In this document: piece by piece, positions 12,863 to 21,265 of the stretch
Position numbering within the stretch: the stretch's first letter is position 1
Layout of the letters: the number at the start of each line of letters is the position of its first letter
Assembly (NCBI RefSeq): GCF_900086725.1
Contig: NZ_LT574836.1
Coordinates: 328,034 to 392,033, forward strand
Length of the DNA stretch: 64,000 bases
Direction: 5' to 3'
From: Bariatricus massiliensis
Lineage (GTDB): Bacteria; Bacillota; Clostridia; Lachnospirales; Lachnospiraceae
The notes under the pieces: generated by a model
The model's input: the letters and a program-made list of their open reading frames with translations, nothing else
Database searches by the model: none
What the model was told of the DNA's origin: nothing
Made by a program: the position numbers and the translations under genes

Positions 12863-14371
12863 ATGAATATTAGCAGAATGGATGTTATCTATGCAAGGCA
12901 ATCGGTAGACCGCAAGGACAGTATCAGCATTGAAAGCCAGATTGACTTTTGCAAATACGAATTAAGGGGTGGGAGCCACAAGGTATTTAAGGACAAGGGA
13001 TATTCCGGGAAGAACACGGACAGGCCCGAGTTTCAAAAGCTGTTAGTTGAAATCAAAAAGGGAACCGTGAAGCGTGTCGTTGTTTACAAGCTCGACCGTA
13101 TCAGCCGTTCCATTCTCGACTTTGCGAATATGATGGAGCTTTTCCAGCAGTATGATGTAGAGTTTGTTTCCTCCACGGAAAAGTTTGACACCTCAACCCC
13201 GATGGGGCGGGCCATGCTCAATATCTGTATCGTGTTCGCACAGTTGGAGCGTGAGACAATCCAGAAGCGCGTCACAGACGCTTATTACTCCCGGTGTACG
13301 AAAGGCTTTCACATGAGCGGACAGGCCCCCTACGGCTACCGCTTAGAGCCTACGGTGGTTGAGGGTATCCGCACAAAAATGATGGTTGCAGAGCCGGAGG
13401 CCGCCGAGCAGATACGGCTGATGTTTGAAATGTACGCCGAGCCGGAAACCTCTTTCGGGGACATCACCCGGTACTTTGAGGAACAGAACATCAGGGTATA
13501 TGACAAGTCCCTTGCCCGTGGTTATCTCTCACAGCTTTTAAGAAACCCGGTTTATGCACAGGCTGATTTGGAACTGTACGAGTTTTTCAAAAGTCAAGGC
13601 GCGGCCATCATCAACGACCCCGCCGACTTCGCCGGGACAAACGGCTGTTATCTCTATCAGGGCCGGGACGTAAAAGAGGATAAGGACAAGAGCCTGAAAG
13701 ACCAGATACTTGTTATTGCTCCCCATGAGCCGATTGTATCTTCCGACGTGTGGCTTCGATGCCGGAAAAAGCTGATGAACAATACCGCGTTTCAAGGTGG
13801 CCGGAAAGCCCAAAACACATGGCTGGCCGGGAAAGTCAAATGTGGGAATTGTGGGTATGCCCTCAAAGTCACGCACAACCCGGCGGGCTATGAATACCTC
13901 CGCTGTAACAAGCGGGCCGACAACGGGGGCTGTAAAGGGTGCGGCACAATCCGCAAGAATGAGTTTGAACAATTCGTTTTTACCGCTATGTGTGAAAAGC
14001 TCCGGGAGTTTAAGCTACTGCGAGGCGGCGAGGAAAAAGTAAATCCCAAGCTGACCGCCTTACAGGTAGAACTTGCACAGGTGGAAAACGAGATTGAAAA
14101 ACTGCTGGACACCCTGACCGGGGCCAACGCTACCTTGCTTGCCTATGCGAACAGCAAGATTGAGGCTTTAGACACCAACCGGCAGGCGCTTACAAAACAG
14201 ATTGCCGAGTTGTCCGTTGAAACCGTTTCCCCAAAACAGATTGAGCTATTATCCGGCTATCTGGACGATTGGGAGAATGTGTGCTTTGACGATAAGCGAA
14301 AAGTCGTTGACGGCTTAATCTCACAGATACGAGCCACCAACGACTATGTGCAGATTGAGTGGAAAATCTGA
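12863..14371 (+). CDS. Large serine recombinase (integrase/excisionase) of the ICE
   Basis: 502 residues, ATG 12863 behind AAAGGAAAGGGG. The N-terminal resolvase domain (residues 1-150) has the catalytic Ser in YARQSVDRKD and the conserved arginines of VVVYKLDRISRS. Next come a recombinase domain (about 155-290), a zinc ribbon CGNCGY...RCNKRADNGGCKGC (about 330-365) and a coiled coil (about 390-460) used for synapsis. This is the TnpX/TndX-type enzyme that inserts and excises Tn4451- and Tn1549-like elements. It reads out towards the right end, which follows within about 50 bases and then joins a truncated chromosomal kinase gene. Confidence 0.95.
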   Translation: MNISRMDVIYARQSVDRKDSISIESQIDFCKYELRGGSHKVFKDKGYSGKNTDRPEFQKLLVEIKKGTVKRVVVYKLDRISRSILDFANMMELFQQYDVEFVSSTEKFDTSTPMGRAMLNICIVFAQLERETIQKRVTDAYYSRCTKGFHMSGQAPYGYRLEPTVVEGIRTKMMVAEPEAAEQIRLMFEMYAEPETSFGDITRYFEEQNIRVYDKSLARGYLSQLLRNPVYAQADLELYEFFKSQGAAIINDPADFAGTNGCYLYQGRDVKEDKDKSLKDQILVIAPHEPIVSSDVWLRCRKKLMNNTAFQGGRKAQNTWLAGKVKCGNCGYALKVTHNPAGYEYLRCNKRADNGGCKGCGTIRKNEFEQFVFTAMCEKLREFKLLRGGEEKVNPKLTALQVELAQVENEIEKLLDTLTGANATLLAYANSKIEALDTNRQALTKQIAELSVETVSPKQIELLSGYLDDWENVCFDDKRKVVDGLISQIRATNDYVQIEWKI

Positions 14372-14422
14372 CCGCTCCACTCAATCATTTTTCTATATTG
14401 TTTGTAGCCCCTTGTCAACCGA
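14372..14422. mobile_element. Right terminus of the ICE (attR region)
   Basis: The 50 bases after the recombinase stop are AT-rich and noncoding; at about 14411-14423 the frame of a histidine kinase opens (RCFYNLIENAIKYN). The crossover must lie near CAACCGATGC. TnpX-type recombinases often use a GA core; a GA stands at 14421-14422, but without the left end the core cannot be proven. Confidence 0.5.
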
Positions 14423-14755
14423 TGCTTCTATAACTTGATTGAGAATGCTATTAAATATAATGTGCCGGGCGGAGAAGTAACAGTACGGCAGAAACAGACG
14501 GCACATTTGGTAAATATTGAAGTGGAGGACAGTGGTGTTGGGATTGAGAAGGAAGCGCTGGAGCATATATTTGAACCTTTTTACCGTGCAGATCCATCCC
14601 GCTCCCAGAAGATACCGGGCTCGGGACTGGGACTTGCTGTTGTTAAAATGATTGTAGATAAGTATGAAGGAAAGGTTGTAGTAGAGAGTGAAGCCGGAAA
14701 GGGAAGCATTTTCCGGATATATTTGACAGCCTCAGAGCCGGCGGAACTCTCCTAA
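14423..14755 (+). pseudogene. 3' fragment of a sensor histidine kinase gene interrupted by the ICE
   Basis: The frame reads CFYNLIENAIKYN (N box), DSGVGI (G1 box), FEPFYRADPS (F box) and GSGLGLAVVK (G2 box), then the usual end of a HATPase_c domain. The dimerisation domain and everything before the N box are missing because the ICE is inserted; TTG 14435 is the first possible start and would give an unhooked ATPase fragment. The matching 5' part should lie left of the window beyond the other ICE end. Insertion into a two-component kinase would inactivate that signalling system while the element is integrated. Confidence 0.85.
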
Positions 14756-14788
14756 GAATATCTTCTGCTTAAATTACGGAATACTATT

Positions 14789-15652
14789 TTATGCCGCCAG
14801 CAGCCGGTGAACGGCCTCATAAATTTTTTCGGCAATATAGGGATTGTTCATCGTATAGAGATGAATTCCGTCGACGCCCTGTGCGTTAAGGTCTACAATC
14901 TGGTCGATGGCGTAGGCGATTCCGGCGTCGCGCATTGCCTCGGGATTGTTCTCGTAGCGCTCCATCATCGCAGTGAATTTCTTGGGAAGATGTACACCGC
15001 AGAGCGTCACCATACGTTCAATCTGTTTTTTGTTGATTACCGGCATGATACCGGCCTCTATGGGGACGTGGATACCTGCGAGAGAGCAGCGCTCACGGAA
15101 GCGGTAAAAATAGTTGTTGTCGAAGAACAACTGTGTAATCAGCTGGCTTGCCCCGGCGTCTACCTTTGTTTTAAGATGACGGATATCACTCAGTATGTTT
15201 TCTGATTCTGTATGAGCCTCCGGATAGCAGGCGGCGATGATATTGAAATCAGCATATTCTTTGATAAAAGAAATCAGGTCGCTTGCGTGGGGGAAATCCC
15301 CTTCAAAATAAGAGCCGGAAGGGATATCACCGCGGAGGGCCAGTATGTTTTCAATACCGGCGGTCTCGAACCTCCGGAGCTGAGAGAGGACGTCCGCTTT
15401 TGTGAGTCCGATGCCGGGAAGATGAGCAACGCTCTCAATCTTATATTTATGCTTGATAGCTGAAGCTATTTCAAGTGTAGCAGTACAGTTGGCGCTTCCG
15501 CCGGCCCCATAGGTCACGCTGATAAAATCGGGCCTAAGTCCTTGAAGCTTGTCGAGCGTACGGTAAATGGTATCGATGGAGTCTGTCCGTTTGGGTGGAA
15601 AGACTTCAAATGAAAAAGTAGTTTTTGTCTGGAACAATTCAGTTGTTTTCAT
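14789..15652 (-). CDS. metF: Methylenetetrahydrofolate reductase
   Basis: 287 residues, usual length for bacterial MetF. It reduces 5,10-methylene-THF to 5-methyl-THF with FAD, feeding methionine synthesis or the methyl branch of C1 metabolism. The TIM-barrel family is clear from FSFEVFPPKRTDS, DFISVTYGAGGS, the NILALRGDIP loop and the QLFFDNNYF segment. Divergent from the ICE and next to the broken kinase gene. A strong stem-loop lies right before its start (15666-15707). Confidence 0.93.
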   Translation of the reverse strand: MKTTELFQTKTTFSFEVFPPKRTDSIDTIYRTLDKLQGLRPDFISVTYGAGGSANCTATLEIASAIKHKYKIESVAHLPGIGLTKADVLSQLRRFETAGIENILALRGDIPSGSYFEGDFPHASDLISFIKEYADFNIIAACYPEAHTESENILSDIRHLKTKVDAGASQLITQLFFDNNYFYRFRERCSLAGIHVPIEAGIMPVINKKQIERMVTLCGVHLPKKFTAMMERYENNPEAMRDAGIAYAIDQIVDLNAQGVDGIHLYTMNNPYIAEKIYEAVHRLLAA

Positions 15653-15665
15653 TTTGCACTAATCT

Positions 15666-15707
15666 TGCCTCCGCTGCCATATACTTAGAAGATGGCAGCG
15701 GTTCGGC
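15666..15707 (-). promoter_or_regulatory. Stem-loop in the metF leader
   Basis: CCGCTGCCAT (15671-15680) pairs perfectly with ATGGCAGCGG (15692-15701), extended by TGCC/GGCA. On the minus strand the helix ends in the GGAGG likely used by metF, so the fold could hide the ribosome binding site. No known riboswitch recognised. Confidence 0.4.
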
Positions 15708-15850
15708 ATTTCCCCTTGTTTTTAGTCCTCAGTTGATTTCTTAGACTATAGCATGGAAGAAGGGGTATAGAAAAATACATTTTAATTAGTGTTTGATATA
15801 GTTAAAAACTATGACAATGTTCTGCTCAAGAAGCGAGAGCTTGTCCGGAG

Positions 15851-16006
15851 TTATTCTCCGCCGGGGCCGTCGCGCCGAGGTACTTCGTCAGGAATTACAT
15901 CGGTAACATATGAAGGTTTCGGCAGGTCGATTTCCGGAATATTATTGTCACCGAATTCCTCGTGAGAAGGCTCCACTGGCGGGAGATTCGTTTTTTTGTC
16001 TTTCAT
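15851..16006 (-). CDS. Short acidic hypothetical protein
   Basis: 51 residues from ATG (CAT at 16004-16006), with GGAGG nine bases before. Sequence is polar, Pro- and Asp-rich (MKDKKTNLPPVEPSHEEFGD...IPDEVPRRDGPGGE), with no fold visible. The ribosome binding site lies in a small hairpin CCTCC-gaaa-GGAGG. The gene follows the Spo0A-like gene on the same strand. Function unknown. Confidence 0.5.
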   Translation of the reverse strand: MKDKKTNLPPVEPSHEEFGDNNIPEIDLPKPSYVTDVIPDEVPRRDGPGGE

Positions 16007-16073
16007 ATTCGCACCCTCCTTTCGGAGGTAGTGTGCGCCGCCTTGGAGAAAAGTATCCATATTTATGACTTTA

Positions 16074-16415
16074 TTATAACGTGGGTGTTTTAGACAATTT
16101 CTCAAGATAGTGAAATAGAATTTCTATAAATGCGCTGTTTGTAGGCCGCTTGTCCAGAGTATAGCCGGCAATATCTCCAAGTAGTTTGGGATTCCCATAA
16201 TAGTAACATTTTTTTACAACTGAGCGGATGCAGTGGTCCACATTGTCGGCAGTGGTGTTGTAGTATGCAGCGACTTCGCCGAAGAGACGGATATAGCATA
16301 GCATGAAATCCTCATTTTGAAAGCAAAGAAGAAGCGCTTTTTTGAGATAGTGGAAACCAAGGTTGGTTTTATGGATTCCAAGTGATAATAAAATATTAGT
16401 GATGAGTTTTTCCAT
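16074..16415 (-). CDS. Stand-alone Spo0A C-terminal (effector) domain protein
   Basis: 113 residues from ATG (CAT at 16413-16415) behind AAAAAGGGG; a further upstream ATG lacks a site. The whole protein resembles the Spo0A DNA-binding domain: ITNILLSLGIHKTNLGFHYLKKALLL at the start, then VDHCIRSVVKKCYYYG and the closing NSAFIEILFHYLEKL. There is no receiver domain, so it cannot be switched by phosphorylation in the usual way. It might compete for 0A boxes or regulate its own set of genes. This reading is from motif similarity; the rest is inference. Confidence 0.75.
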   Translation of the reverse strand: MEKLITNILLSLGIHKTNLGFHYLKKALLLCFQNEDFMLCYIRLFGEVAAYYNTTADNVDHCIRSVVKKCYYYGNPKLLGDIAGYTLDKRPTNSAFIEILFHYLEKLSKTPTL

Positions 16416-16726
16416 TACATAATTCCCCTTTTTCATTCGTATGGTTAATAATTGTAATGAATAAAAGGGGTAAATATATAGTGTATAGAAGAAATAAAAC
16501 GAAATGTGTCACTTTTCGACGTTATAAGACACAGAAAATACAGCGATTTTGCAAATTTACAATTTCCGTCAATGTTCGTCAAGTGCAGCTTTTTTATTGA
16601 GGATCAGAAGAAGAAGGTATATGATTAAGCTGAACGGGATAAGGGATAGGAAGGAACGGAGGTGAATGAGAAGCTGCACTTGGCATTGGGTTTACAAAAT
16701 ATGCTGATAATAACCCAATCATCTAT
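16416..16726. repeat. Noncoding stretch with a 12-base inverted repeat
   Basis: CAAGTGCAGCTT (16580-16591) and AAGCTGCACTTG (16671-16682) are exact reverse complements 79 bases apart. The right arm lies where a truncated reading frame begins, which suggests the remains of a small inserted element. No gene seen in the gap. Confidence 0.45.
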
Positions 16727-17032
16727 TTGCTTCCATTTTTTATAATTGTTCCATTTACTGGACGAATAACATATTACAGAATATGGGAAGCCTATCTTGA
16801 GGTGTGCCTAGAAGAACATGGGGAACATTTAAGACAAAAGAATTTCAATAAATATGTTCAAATAGAAAGAGCCAATAAAGTAGACGGCATAATGGCTGTG
16901 CTAGTAAACTATGAAATGTTTATATTAGCAGCTGCGTGTTTGGTTTTTATTATTATAACTGCTGCGTTTAGTTTTTCTAAGGTTAAGGACGCATATAGGA
17001 AAAAGTGGATAAATAGAAATCCTGTAATATGA
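16727..17032 (+). pseudogene. Remnant of a membrane protein gene (5' end lost)
   Basis: The first usable start is TTG 16727, but the frame carries protein-like coding back to 16670 (EAALGIGFTKYADNNPIIYLL) with no ATG and then a stop, so the 5' end seems to be missing. The visible 101 residues have two hydrophobic segments (near residues 1-15 and 58-82) and a basic C-terminus. The break falls at the right arm of the inverted repeat at 16671. No family recognised. Confidence 0.5.
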
Positions 17033-17038
17033 GAAAAA

Positions 17039-17072
17039 CCACAGGAATGCTTTAAATAAGCGATTCCTGTGG
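17039..17072 (-). terminator. Terminator downstream of tRNA-Gly
   Basis: Perfect stem CCACAGGAAT / ATTCCTGTGG with an inner GCTT/AAGC. Read on the minus strand it is followed by TTTTT, as expected for termination of the tRNA transcript. Confidence 0.75.
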
Positions 17073-17081
17073 CCATAAGAA

Positions 17082-17151
17082 GCAGATAACGGGAGTCGAA
17101 CCCGCCTTTCCAGCTTGGGAAGCTAGCGTCATACCGATAGACCATATCTGC
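17082..17151 (-). tRNA. tRNA-Gly (anticodon CCC)
   Basis: 70 nucleotides. Acceptor arm GCAGATA / TATCTGC, anticodon arm CTAGC-TTCCCAA-GCTGG with anticodon CCC, and T-loop GGTTCGACTC. CCA is not encoded. The short length is usual for clostridial tRNA-Gly-CCC. Confidence 0.9.
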
Positions 17152-17247
17152 ATAAAATTAGTATAGCACTTTTGGTTCTGCGAAACAAGAAGTAATTCAA
17201 GATTACAATCAACATTCATCCGTGGATACAATCTTATAAAAATAAAC

Positions 17248-17279
17248 AAGCAGAAACGACAACTCTGCGTTCCTGCTTA
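17248..17279 (-). terminator. Terminator between the two tRNA genes
   Basis: On the minus strand AAGCAG-g-AACG ... CGTT-t-CTGCTT followed by GTTTATTTTT. It lies directly after tRNA-Leu, so the tRNAs may be partly separate transcripts. Confidence 0.65.
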
Positions 17280-17287
17280 TTTTGTCC

Positions 17288-17373
17288 TGCGGAAGATGGG
17301 ACTTGAACCCACACGAGCGCATTGCTCACAAGATCCTTAGTCTTGCTCGTCTGCCAGTTCCGACACTTCCGCA
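17288..17373 (-). tRNA. tRNA-Leu (anticodon AAG)
   Basis: 86 nucleotides with a long variable arm, typical for Leu. Acceptor TGCGGAA / TTCCGCA; anticodon arm CAAGA-CTAAGGA-TCTTG gives anticodon AAG. T-arm GGGTTCAAGTCCC. Confidence 0.92.
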
Positions 17374-17400
17374 TACAGCTTTCATTGCTGTCCGAAAGTT

Positions 17401-17429
17401 ATAATACTATATTCAAGCGGGAAAGTCAA
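17401..17429 (-). promoter_or_regulatory. Promoter for the tRNA genes
   Basis: On the minus strand TTGACT (17424-17429), 17-base spacer and TATTAT (17401-17406), about 30 bases before tRNA-Leu. The remaining gap to 17600 is AT-rich with nothing else clear. Confidence 0.7.
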
Positions 17430-17600
17430 CGTTAATTTACAAATAAATTGTTTTCGCAATATTGTTGGTTGAATTTGAAAAAGAGGAATAATTCAATGTT
17501 TTGTGAAATATACTTTCATATTATGCGAAAATATAGTAAAATGAAATAAAATTGTATATTCAAAGAGGATGTTGAATAAGTAACAGTCAGGAGGAACGCT

Positions 17601-19115
17601 ATGTTAGAAAAAGTGGATTTGACGAAAAAAATGGACAAGGAAGAATATAAGAAAAAGATGGAGGAGCTGGAGGTCAGACTGGGGAATCTACAGAGGGAAT
17701 TGAGAAGCCTCGGGATTCCGGTCATGATTGCCTTTGAAGGGTATGGAGCGGCTGGGAAGGGCAGCCAGATCGGACGGCTGATTCAGGCCATGGATCCAAG
17801 AGGATTTGAGGTTCATGCCGTGAAAAAAGAGACAGAAGAAGAACTGATGCATCCTTTTATGTGGCGTTTCTGGACAAAAACACCAGAGAAGGGAAGAATC
17901 GCAATCTATGATACGAGCTGGTACCGGAAGGTTTTGATCGACCGTTTTGACAAAAAGACATCCAAAGATGAGGCGGCAGCAGATTTCGAATCGATCAGGG
18001 CGTTTGAAAAACAACTGACAGATGACGGGATGGTCATCATCAAACTGTTCTTGGCTATTGATAAAAAGGAGCAGAAAAAACGGTTTGAAAAATTGCTTTC
18101 TTCTAAAGAGACCGCTTGGCGTGTGAGCGAGGATGACGTGAAACGCAATAAAGAATTTAATACTTATGAGCAGATCAATGAAGAGATGCTGAGAAAGACG
18201 GACACAGATTATGCCCCGTGGAATATTATAGAAGCTGTGGACCGCCGGTTCGCGGCGGTAAAAATTTATACGATTGTCGTGAATGCCATGGCTGCGGCAG
18301 CGGAGAGGGCAAAGCAGCCTAAAGAGGCTGACAATGGGGCCCCTGAGGCAGTTGAGGACCGTGCGCTGCAGGAGTCTATTCTGGCAAAGACTGACTTGTC
18401 CAAGGCGCTTACGAAAGAGGAGTATAAGGAGCGCTTAAAACATCTTCAGAAAAAGATGGAGCGTCTGCATGGAGAACTATACCGGAGAAGAATTCCGGTC
18501 GTACTCGGTTTTGAAGGATGGGATGCAGGAGGGAAGGGAGGAGCAATCAAACGGTTGACAGAACCAATGGATCCGCGTGGATATGTAGTGAATCCGACGG
18601 CATCTCCCAACGATATCGAGCGCGCCCACCATTATCTGTGGAGGTTCTGGAGAGCCATGCCGAAAGCCGGACATGTGGCGATTTTTGACCGTACTTGGTA
18701 CGGACGTGTTATGGTGGAGCGGATTGAGGGATTCTGCACGACGAAAGAATGGCAGCGGGCATATAAGGAAATCAACGATATGGAGCAGGACTTGGTGAAC
18801 GCTGGAGCTATAGTGATGAAGTTCTGGATGCAGATTGATAAGGATGAGCAGGAAGCCAGATTTAAGGCCAGACAGGAGAATCCGGAGAAACAGTGGAAGA
18901 TTACCGACGAGGACTGGCGCAACAGGGAAAAATGGGATTTATACGAGGATGCGGTGAATGAAATGCTGATCAGAACATCCACTTCCCATGCACCGTGGAT
19001 AGTTGTAGAAGGGAATTGTAAATATTATGCCCGCATTAAAGTACTGGAAAGTGTAGTCGACGCGATTGAAGAGCGTTTGAAAAAGGATAAGAAGAAAAAG
19101 GAAAAGAATTCTTAG
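17601..19115 (+). CDS. pap: Polyphosphate:AMP phosphotransferase (double PPK2 domain)
   Basis: 504 residues made of two PPK2 kinase units (about 20-240 and 265-495). The C-terminal unit has an intact Walker A-like FEGWDAGGKGG and the lid/Walker B motif IFDRTWYGRVMVERI. The N-terminal unit has FEGYGAAGKGS and IYDTSWYRKVLIDRF, which lose the conserved Asp and Arg. By analogy with known two-domain PAPs, the C-terminal unit is probably the catalytic one and the first a structural relative. The enzyme makes ADP from AMP with polyphosphate. ATG 17601 follows CAGGAGG. A DUF2804 gene follows 25 bases later. Confidence 0.92.
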   Translation: MLEKVDLTKKMDKEEYKKKMEELEVRLGNLQRELRSLGIPVMIAFEGYGAAGKGSQIGRLIQAMDPRGFEVHAVKKETEEELMHPFMWRFWTKTPEKGRIAIYDTSWYRKVLIDRFDKKTSKDEAAADFESIRAFEKQLTDDGMVIIKLFLAIDKKEQKKRFEKLLSSKETAWRVSEDDVKRNKEFNTYEQINEEMLRKTDTDYAPWNIIEAVDRRFAAVKIYTIVVNAMAAAAERAKQPKEADNGAPEAVEDRALQESILAKTDLSKALTKEEYKERLKHLQKKMERLHGELYRRRIPVVLGFEGWDAGGKGGAIKRLTEPMDPRGYVVNPTASPNDIERAHHYLWRFWRAMPKAGHVAIFDRTWYGRVMVERIEGFCTTKEWQRAYKEINDMEQDLVNAGAIVMKFWMQIDKDEQEARFKARQENPEKQWKITDEDWRNREKWDLYEDAVNEMLIRTSTSHAPWIVVEGNCKYYARIKVLESVVDAIEERLKKDKKKKEKNS

Positions 19116-19140
19116 AAGGCCGGAAAGGCGGTGTCAGCGA

Positions 19141-20163
19141 ATGAGAAACCATGAAGTGACAAAAGTACAGCCGTTATTGAAAGAGGACGGCTCTCTCAGG
19201 GAACCGGGGTGGTCCAAGCGGCTGTTACAGGTTTATGACCGCAGTCAGATTAAAGCGCCACGTTTTCGTATAAAAGAGTGGGATTATTATCTTGTCCTCA
19301 ATGAGGAGTTTGCCGGGGCATTCACGATATCCGATGATGGATATATTGGATTACAGTCTGTCTCCCTCTTGAATTTTAAGGAAGGCTGGGAGCACACCGA
19401 GACGATATTGAACGCCTTCCCAATGGGGAAATTTAACCTGCCCTCCACGTCGGAGGCGGGGGATACAGTTTACCGGGACAAGCGGCTGCAGATGCGGTTT
19501 CTGCAGGAGAAAGGGAAACGCAGGATTCTATGCAACTTTGAAAAGTTTTGGCAGAACAAACCATTTTCCTGTGACATTACGTTAGAACAGCCGGAGATGG
19601 ACACAATGGTAATTGCCACGCCTTGGAAAGAGAAAAAGACGGCATTTTATTATAACCAGAAAATCAATTGTATGAAGGCTTCCGGCACTATGGAATATGA
19701 TGGGCGGGTTTATACATTTTCACCGGACACAGATTATGGGACGCTGGACTGGGGGAGAGGTGTTTGGACTTACGATAACCGCTGGTACTGGGGGTCTGGG
19801 AACACGACTGTAAATGGAAAGCCCTTTGGCTTTAATATTGGGTATGGATTCGGGGACACCGCTGCCGCCACGGAAAATATGCTGTTCTATGATTATCAAT
19901 GTCATAAGCTTGATGAGGTGATATTCCATATACCAGAGGACAGCTATATGAAGCCTTGGAGCTTTACGTCCAGTGACGGGAGATTCGAGATGGAGTTCGT
20001 CCCTGTACTTGACCGTGCGGCAAGAACTGCAGCTCTGGTCATTGAGACAGACCAGCATCAGGTGTTCGGCCGTATGACCGGCAGGGCAGTGCTGGATGAC
20101 GGAAGTGTAATAGATGTGAAAAATATGATGTGTTTTGCAGAAGATGTCCATAACCGCTACTAA
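19141..20163 (+). CDS. DUF2804 family protein
   Basis: 340 residues, full family length. Beta-rich lipocalin/CrtC-like architecture with the typical segments DYYLVLNEEFAGAFTISDDGYIG, DTDYGTLDWGRGVWTYDNRWYWG and GFNIGYGFGDT. No signal peptide, so it is probably cytoplasmic. The family resembles proteins that bind lipids or hydrophobic ligands, but its function is not known. It lies between the polyphosphate kinase and dgt, all on one strand with short gaps. Confidence 0.85.
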   Translation: MRNHEVTKVQPLLKEDGSLREPGWSKRLLQVYDRSQIKAPRFRIKEWDYYLVLNEEFAGAFTISDDGYIGLQSVSLLNFKEGWEHTETILNAFPMGKFNLPSTSEAGDTVYRDKRLQMRFLQEKGKRRILCNFEKFWQNKPFSCDITLEQPEMDTMVIATPWKEKKTAFYYNQKINCMKASGTMEYDGRVYTFSPDTDYGTLDWGRGVWTYDNRWYWGSGNTTVNGKPFGFNIGYGFGDTAAATENMLFYDYQCHKLDEVIFHIPEDSYMKPWSFTSSDGRFEMEFVPVLDRAARTAALVIETDQHQVFGRMTGRAVLDDGSVIDVKNMMCFAEDVHNRY

Positions 20164-20176
20164 AAGGAGTGACAGT

Positions 20177-21181
20177 ATGACAATCAGAGAACAGCTTGAA
20201 CAGAGGGAAATCGAGTATTTGAGCCCTTATGCCGTGCTCAGCAAGGAATCAAAAGGCAGGAAACGAGAGGAACCACAGTGCGATGTACGCCCGGTCTTTC
20301 AGAGGGACCGGGACCGTATCCTGCACAGCAAGGCATTCCGAAGAATGAAACAAAAGACACAGGTGTTTCTGCTTCCCAAAGGCGACCATTACCGAACTAG
20401 GCTTACCCATACATTGGAGGTCTCTCAAAATGCAAGAACAATCGCCAAGGCACTTCGGCTGAATGAGGAATTGGTGGAGGCAATCAGTCTGGGACATGAT
20501 TTAGGGCACACGCCCTTCGGGCATGCAGGAGAAAGGGCGTTGAACGGAATATGCCCCGGAGGCTTTCGGCATAATGAACAGAGTGTCAGAGTTGTGGAGA
20601 TTCTGGAAAAGCAGGGGCGGGGGCTCAACCTGACGTGGGAAGTGATTGACGGCATCCGCAATCATCAGAGCATCGGGAAACCCGCGACGCTGGAAGGACA
20701 GATCGTCAGGCTGTCAGACAAAATCGCCTATGTTAATCATGATATCGATGATGCCATACGTGGAGGAGTGATGACAGAAGAGGATATTCCGCTCAGGTTC
20801 CGGGAGGTGCTCGGTACAGGCATCCGTGCGAGATTGAATACGCTGATTCACGATGTGATTATCCACAGCATGGATAACCCCTCTATCTGTATGTCGAAAG
20901 AGGTAGAAGAGGCGTTGATGGATTTACGTAAATTTATGTTCAGCAACGTGTATCAGAATCCGGCAGCCAAGGGGGAAGAGGTAAAAGCCATCAATATGAT
21001 CCGCAATCTCTACGAATATTATATTGACCATATGGAGCTGCTTCCACCGCAGTACCACGAGCTTATGGAGGACGGAGACAGCAGGGAACAGGTTGTCTGT
21101 GATTACATAGCGGGCATGACAGATAATTACGCTGTGAAAAAATTTGAAGAATATTTTGTCCCGGAAGCATGGAAAAATTAA
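20177..21181 (+). CDS. dgt: dGTP triphosphohydrolase-like HD-domain protein
   Basis: 334 residues from ATG 20177 behind AAAAGGAG; the more upstream ATG at 20135 lies within the preceding gene. HD motifs: RLTHTLEVSQNARTIA, then LGHDLGHTPFGHAGE (residues about 100-115) and the later SDKIAYVNHDIDDA. The enzyme splits dNTPs to nucleosides and triphosphate, controlling pools or protecting the genome. In Clostridia it heads the dnaG-rpoD cluster, as here. Confidence 0.92.
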   Translation: MTIREQLEQREIEYLSPYAVLSKESKGRKREEPQCDVRPVFQRDRDRILHSKAFRRMKQKTQVFLLPKGDHYRTRLTHTLEVSQNARTIAKALRLNEELVEAISLGHDLGHTPFGHAGERALNGICPGGFRHNEQSVRVVEILEKQGRGLNLTWEVIDGIRNHQSIGKPATLEGQIVRLSDKIAYVNHDIDDAIRGGVMTEEDIPLRFREVLGTGIRARLNTLIHDVIIHSMDNPSICMSKEVEEALMDLRKFMFSNVYQNPAAKGEEVKAINMIRNLYEYYIDHMELLPPQYHELMEDGDSREQVVCDYIAGMTDNYAVKKFEEYFVPEAWKN

Positions 21182-21265
21182 AAGGAAATCAGAAACATTT
21201 GTCGAATATATATATTATAAGGGTAAATTCAATGGTTGTCAGACAAGGGGAAGGCGCGTAGATTT

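Larger units (their letters stand above)
1..14422. mobile_element. Right part of a Tn1549/CTn-type integrative conjugative element
   Basis: Conjugation and mobilisation genes run from the left edge of the window to a large serine recombinase at 12863-14371, after which a broken histidine kinase gene resumes. The order CHAP hydrolase, DUF4315, DUF4366, Cys-rich protein, DUF4316-like, MobC, relaxase, regulators, serine recombinase is the known layout of Tn1549-like elements. The backbone is visibly GC-rich compared with the chromosome to the right, while two internal blocks (about 5950-6390 and 8460-11480) are AT-rich and look like cargo. The left end, the VirB4/VirD4 part and one att site lie outside the window, so the exact ends cannot be fixed; 14422 is an estimate. 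Confidence 0.9.

Noticed and set aside
15666..15707. metF leader stem as a known riboswitch (SAM or THF)
   Set aside because: Only one long helix is seen; none of the conserved core elements of those riboswitches could be found.
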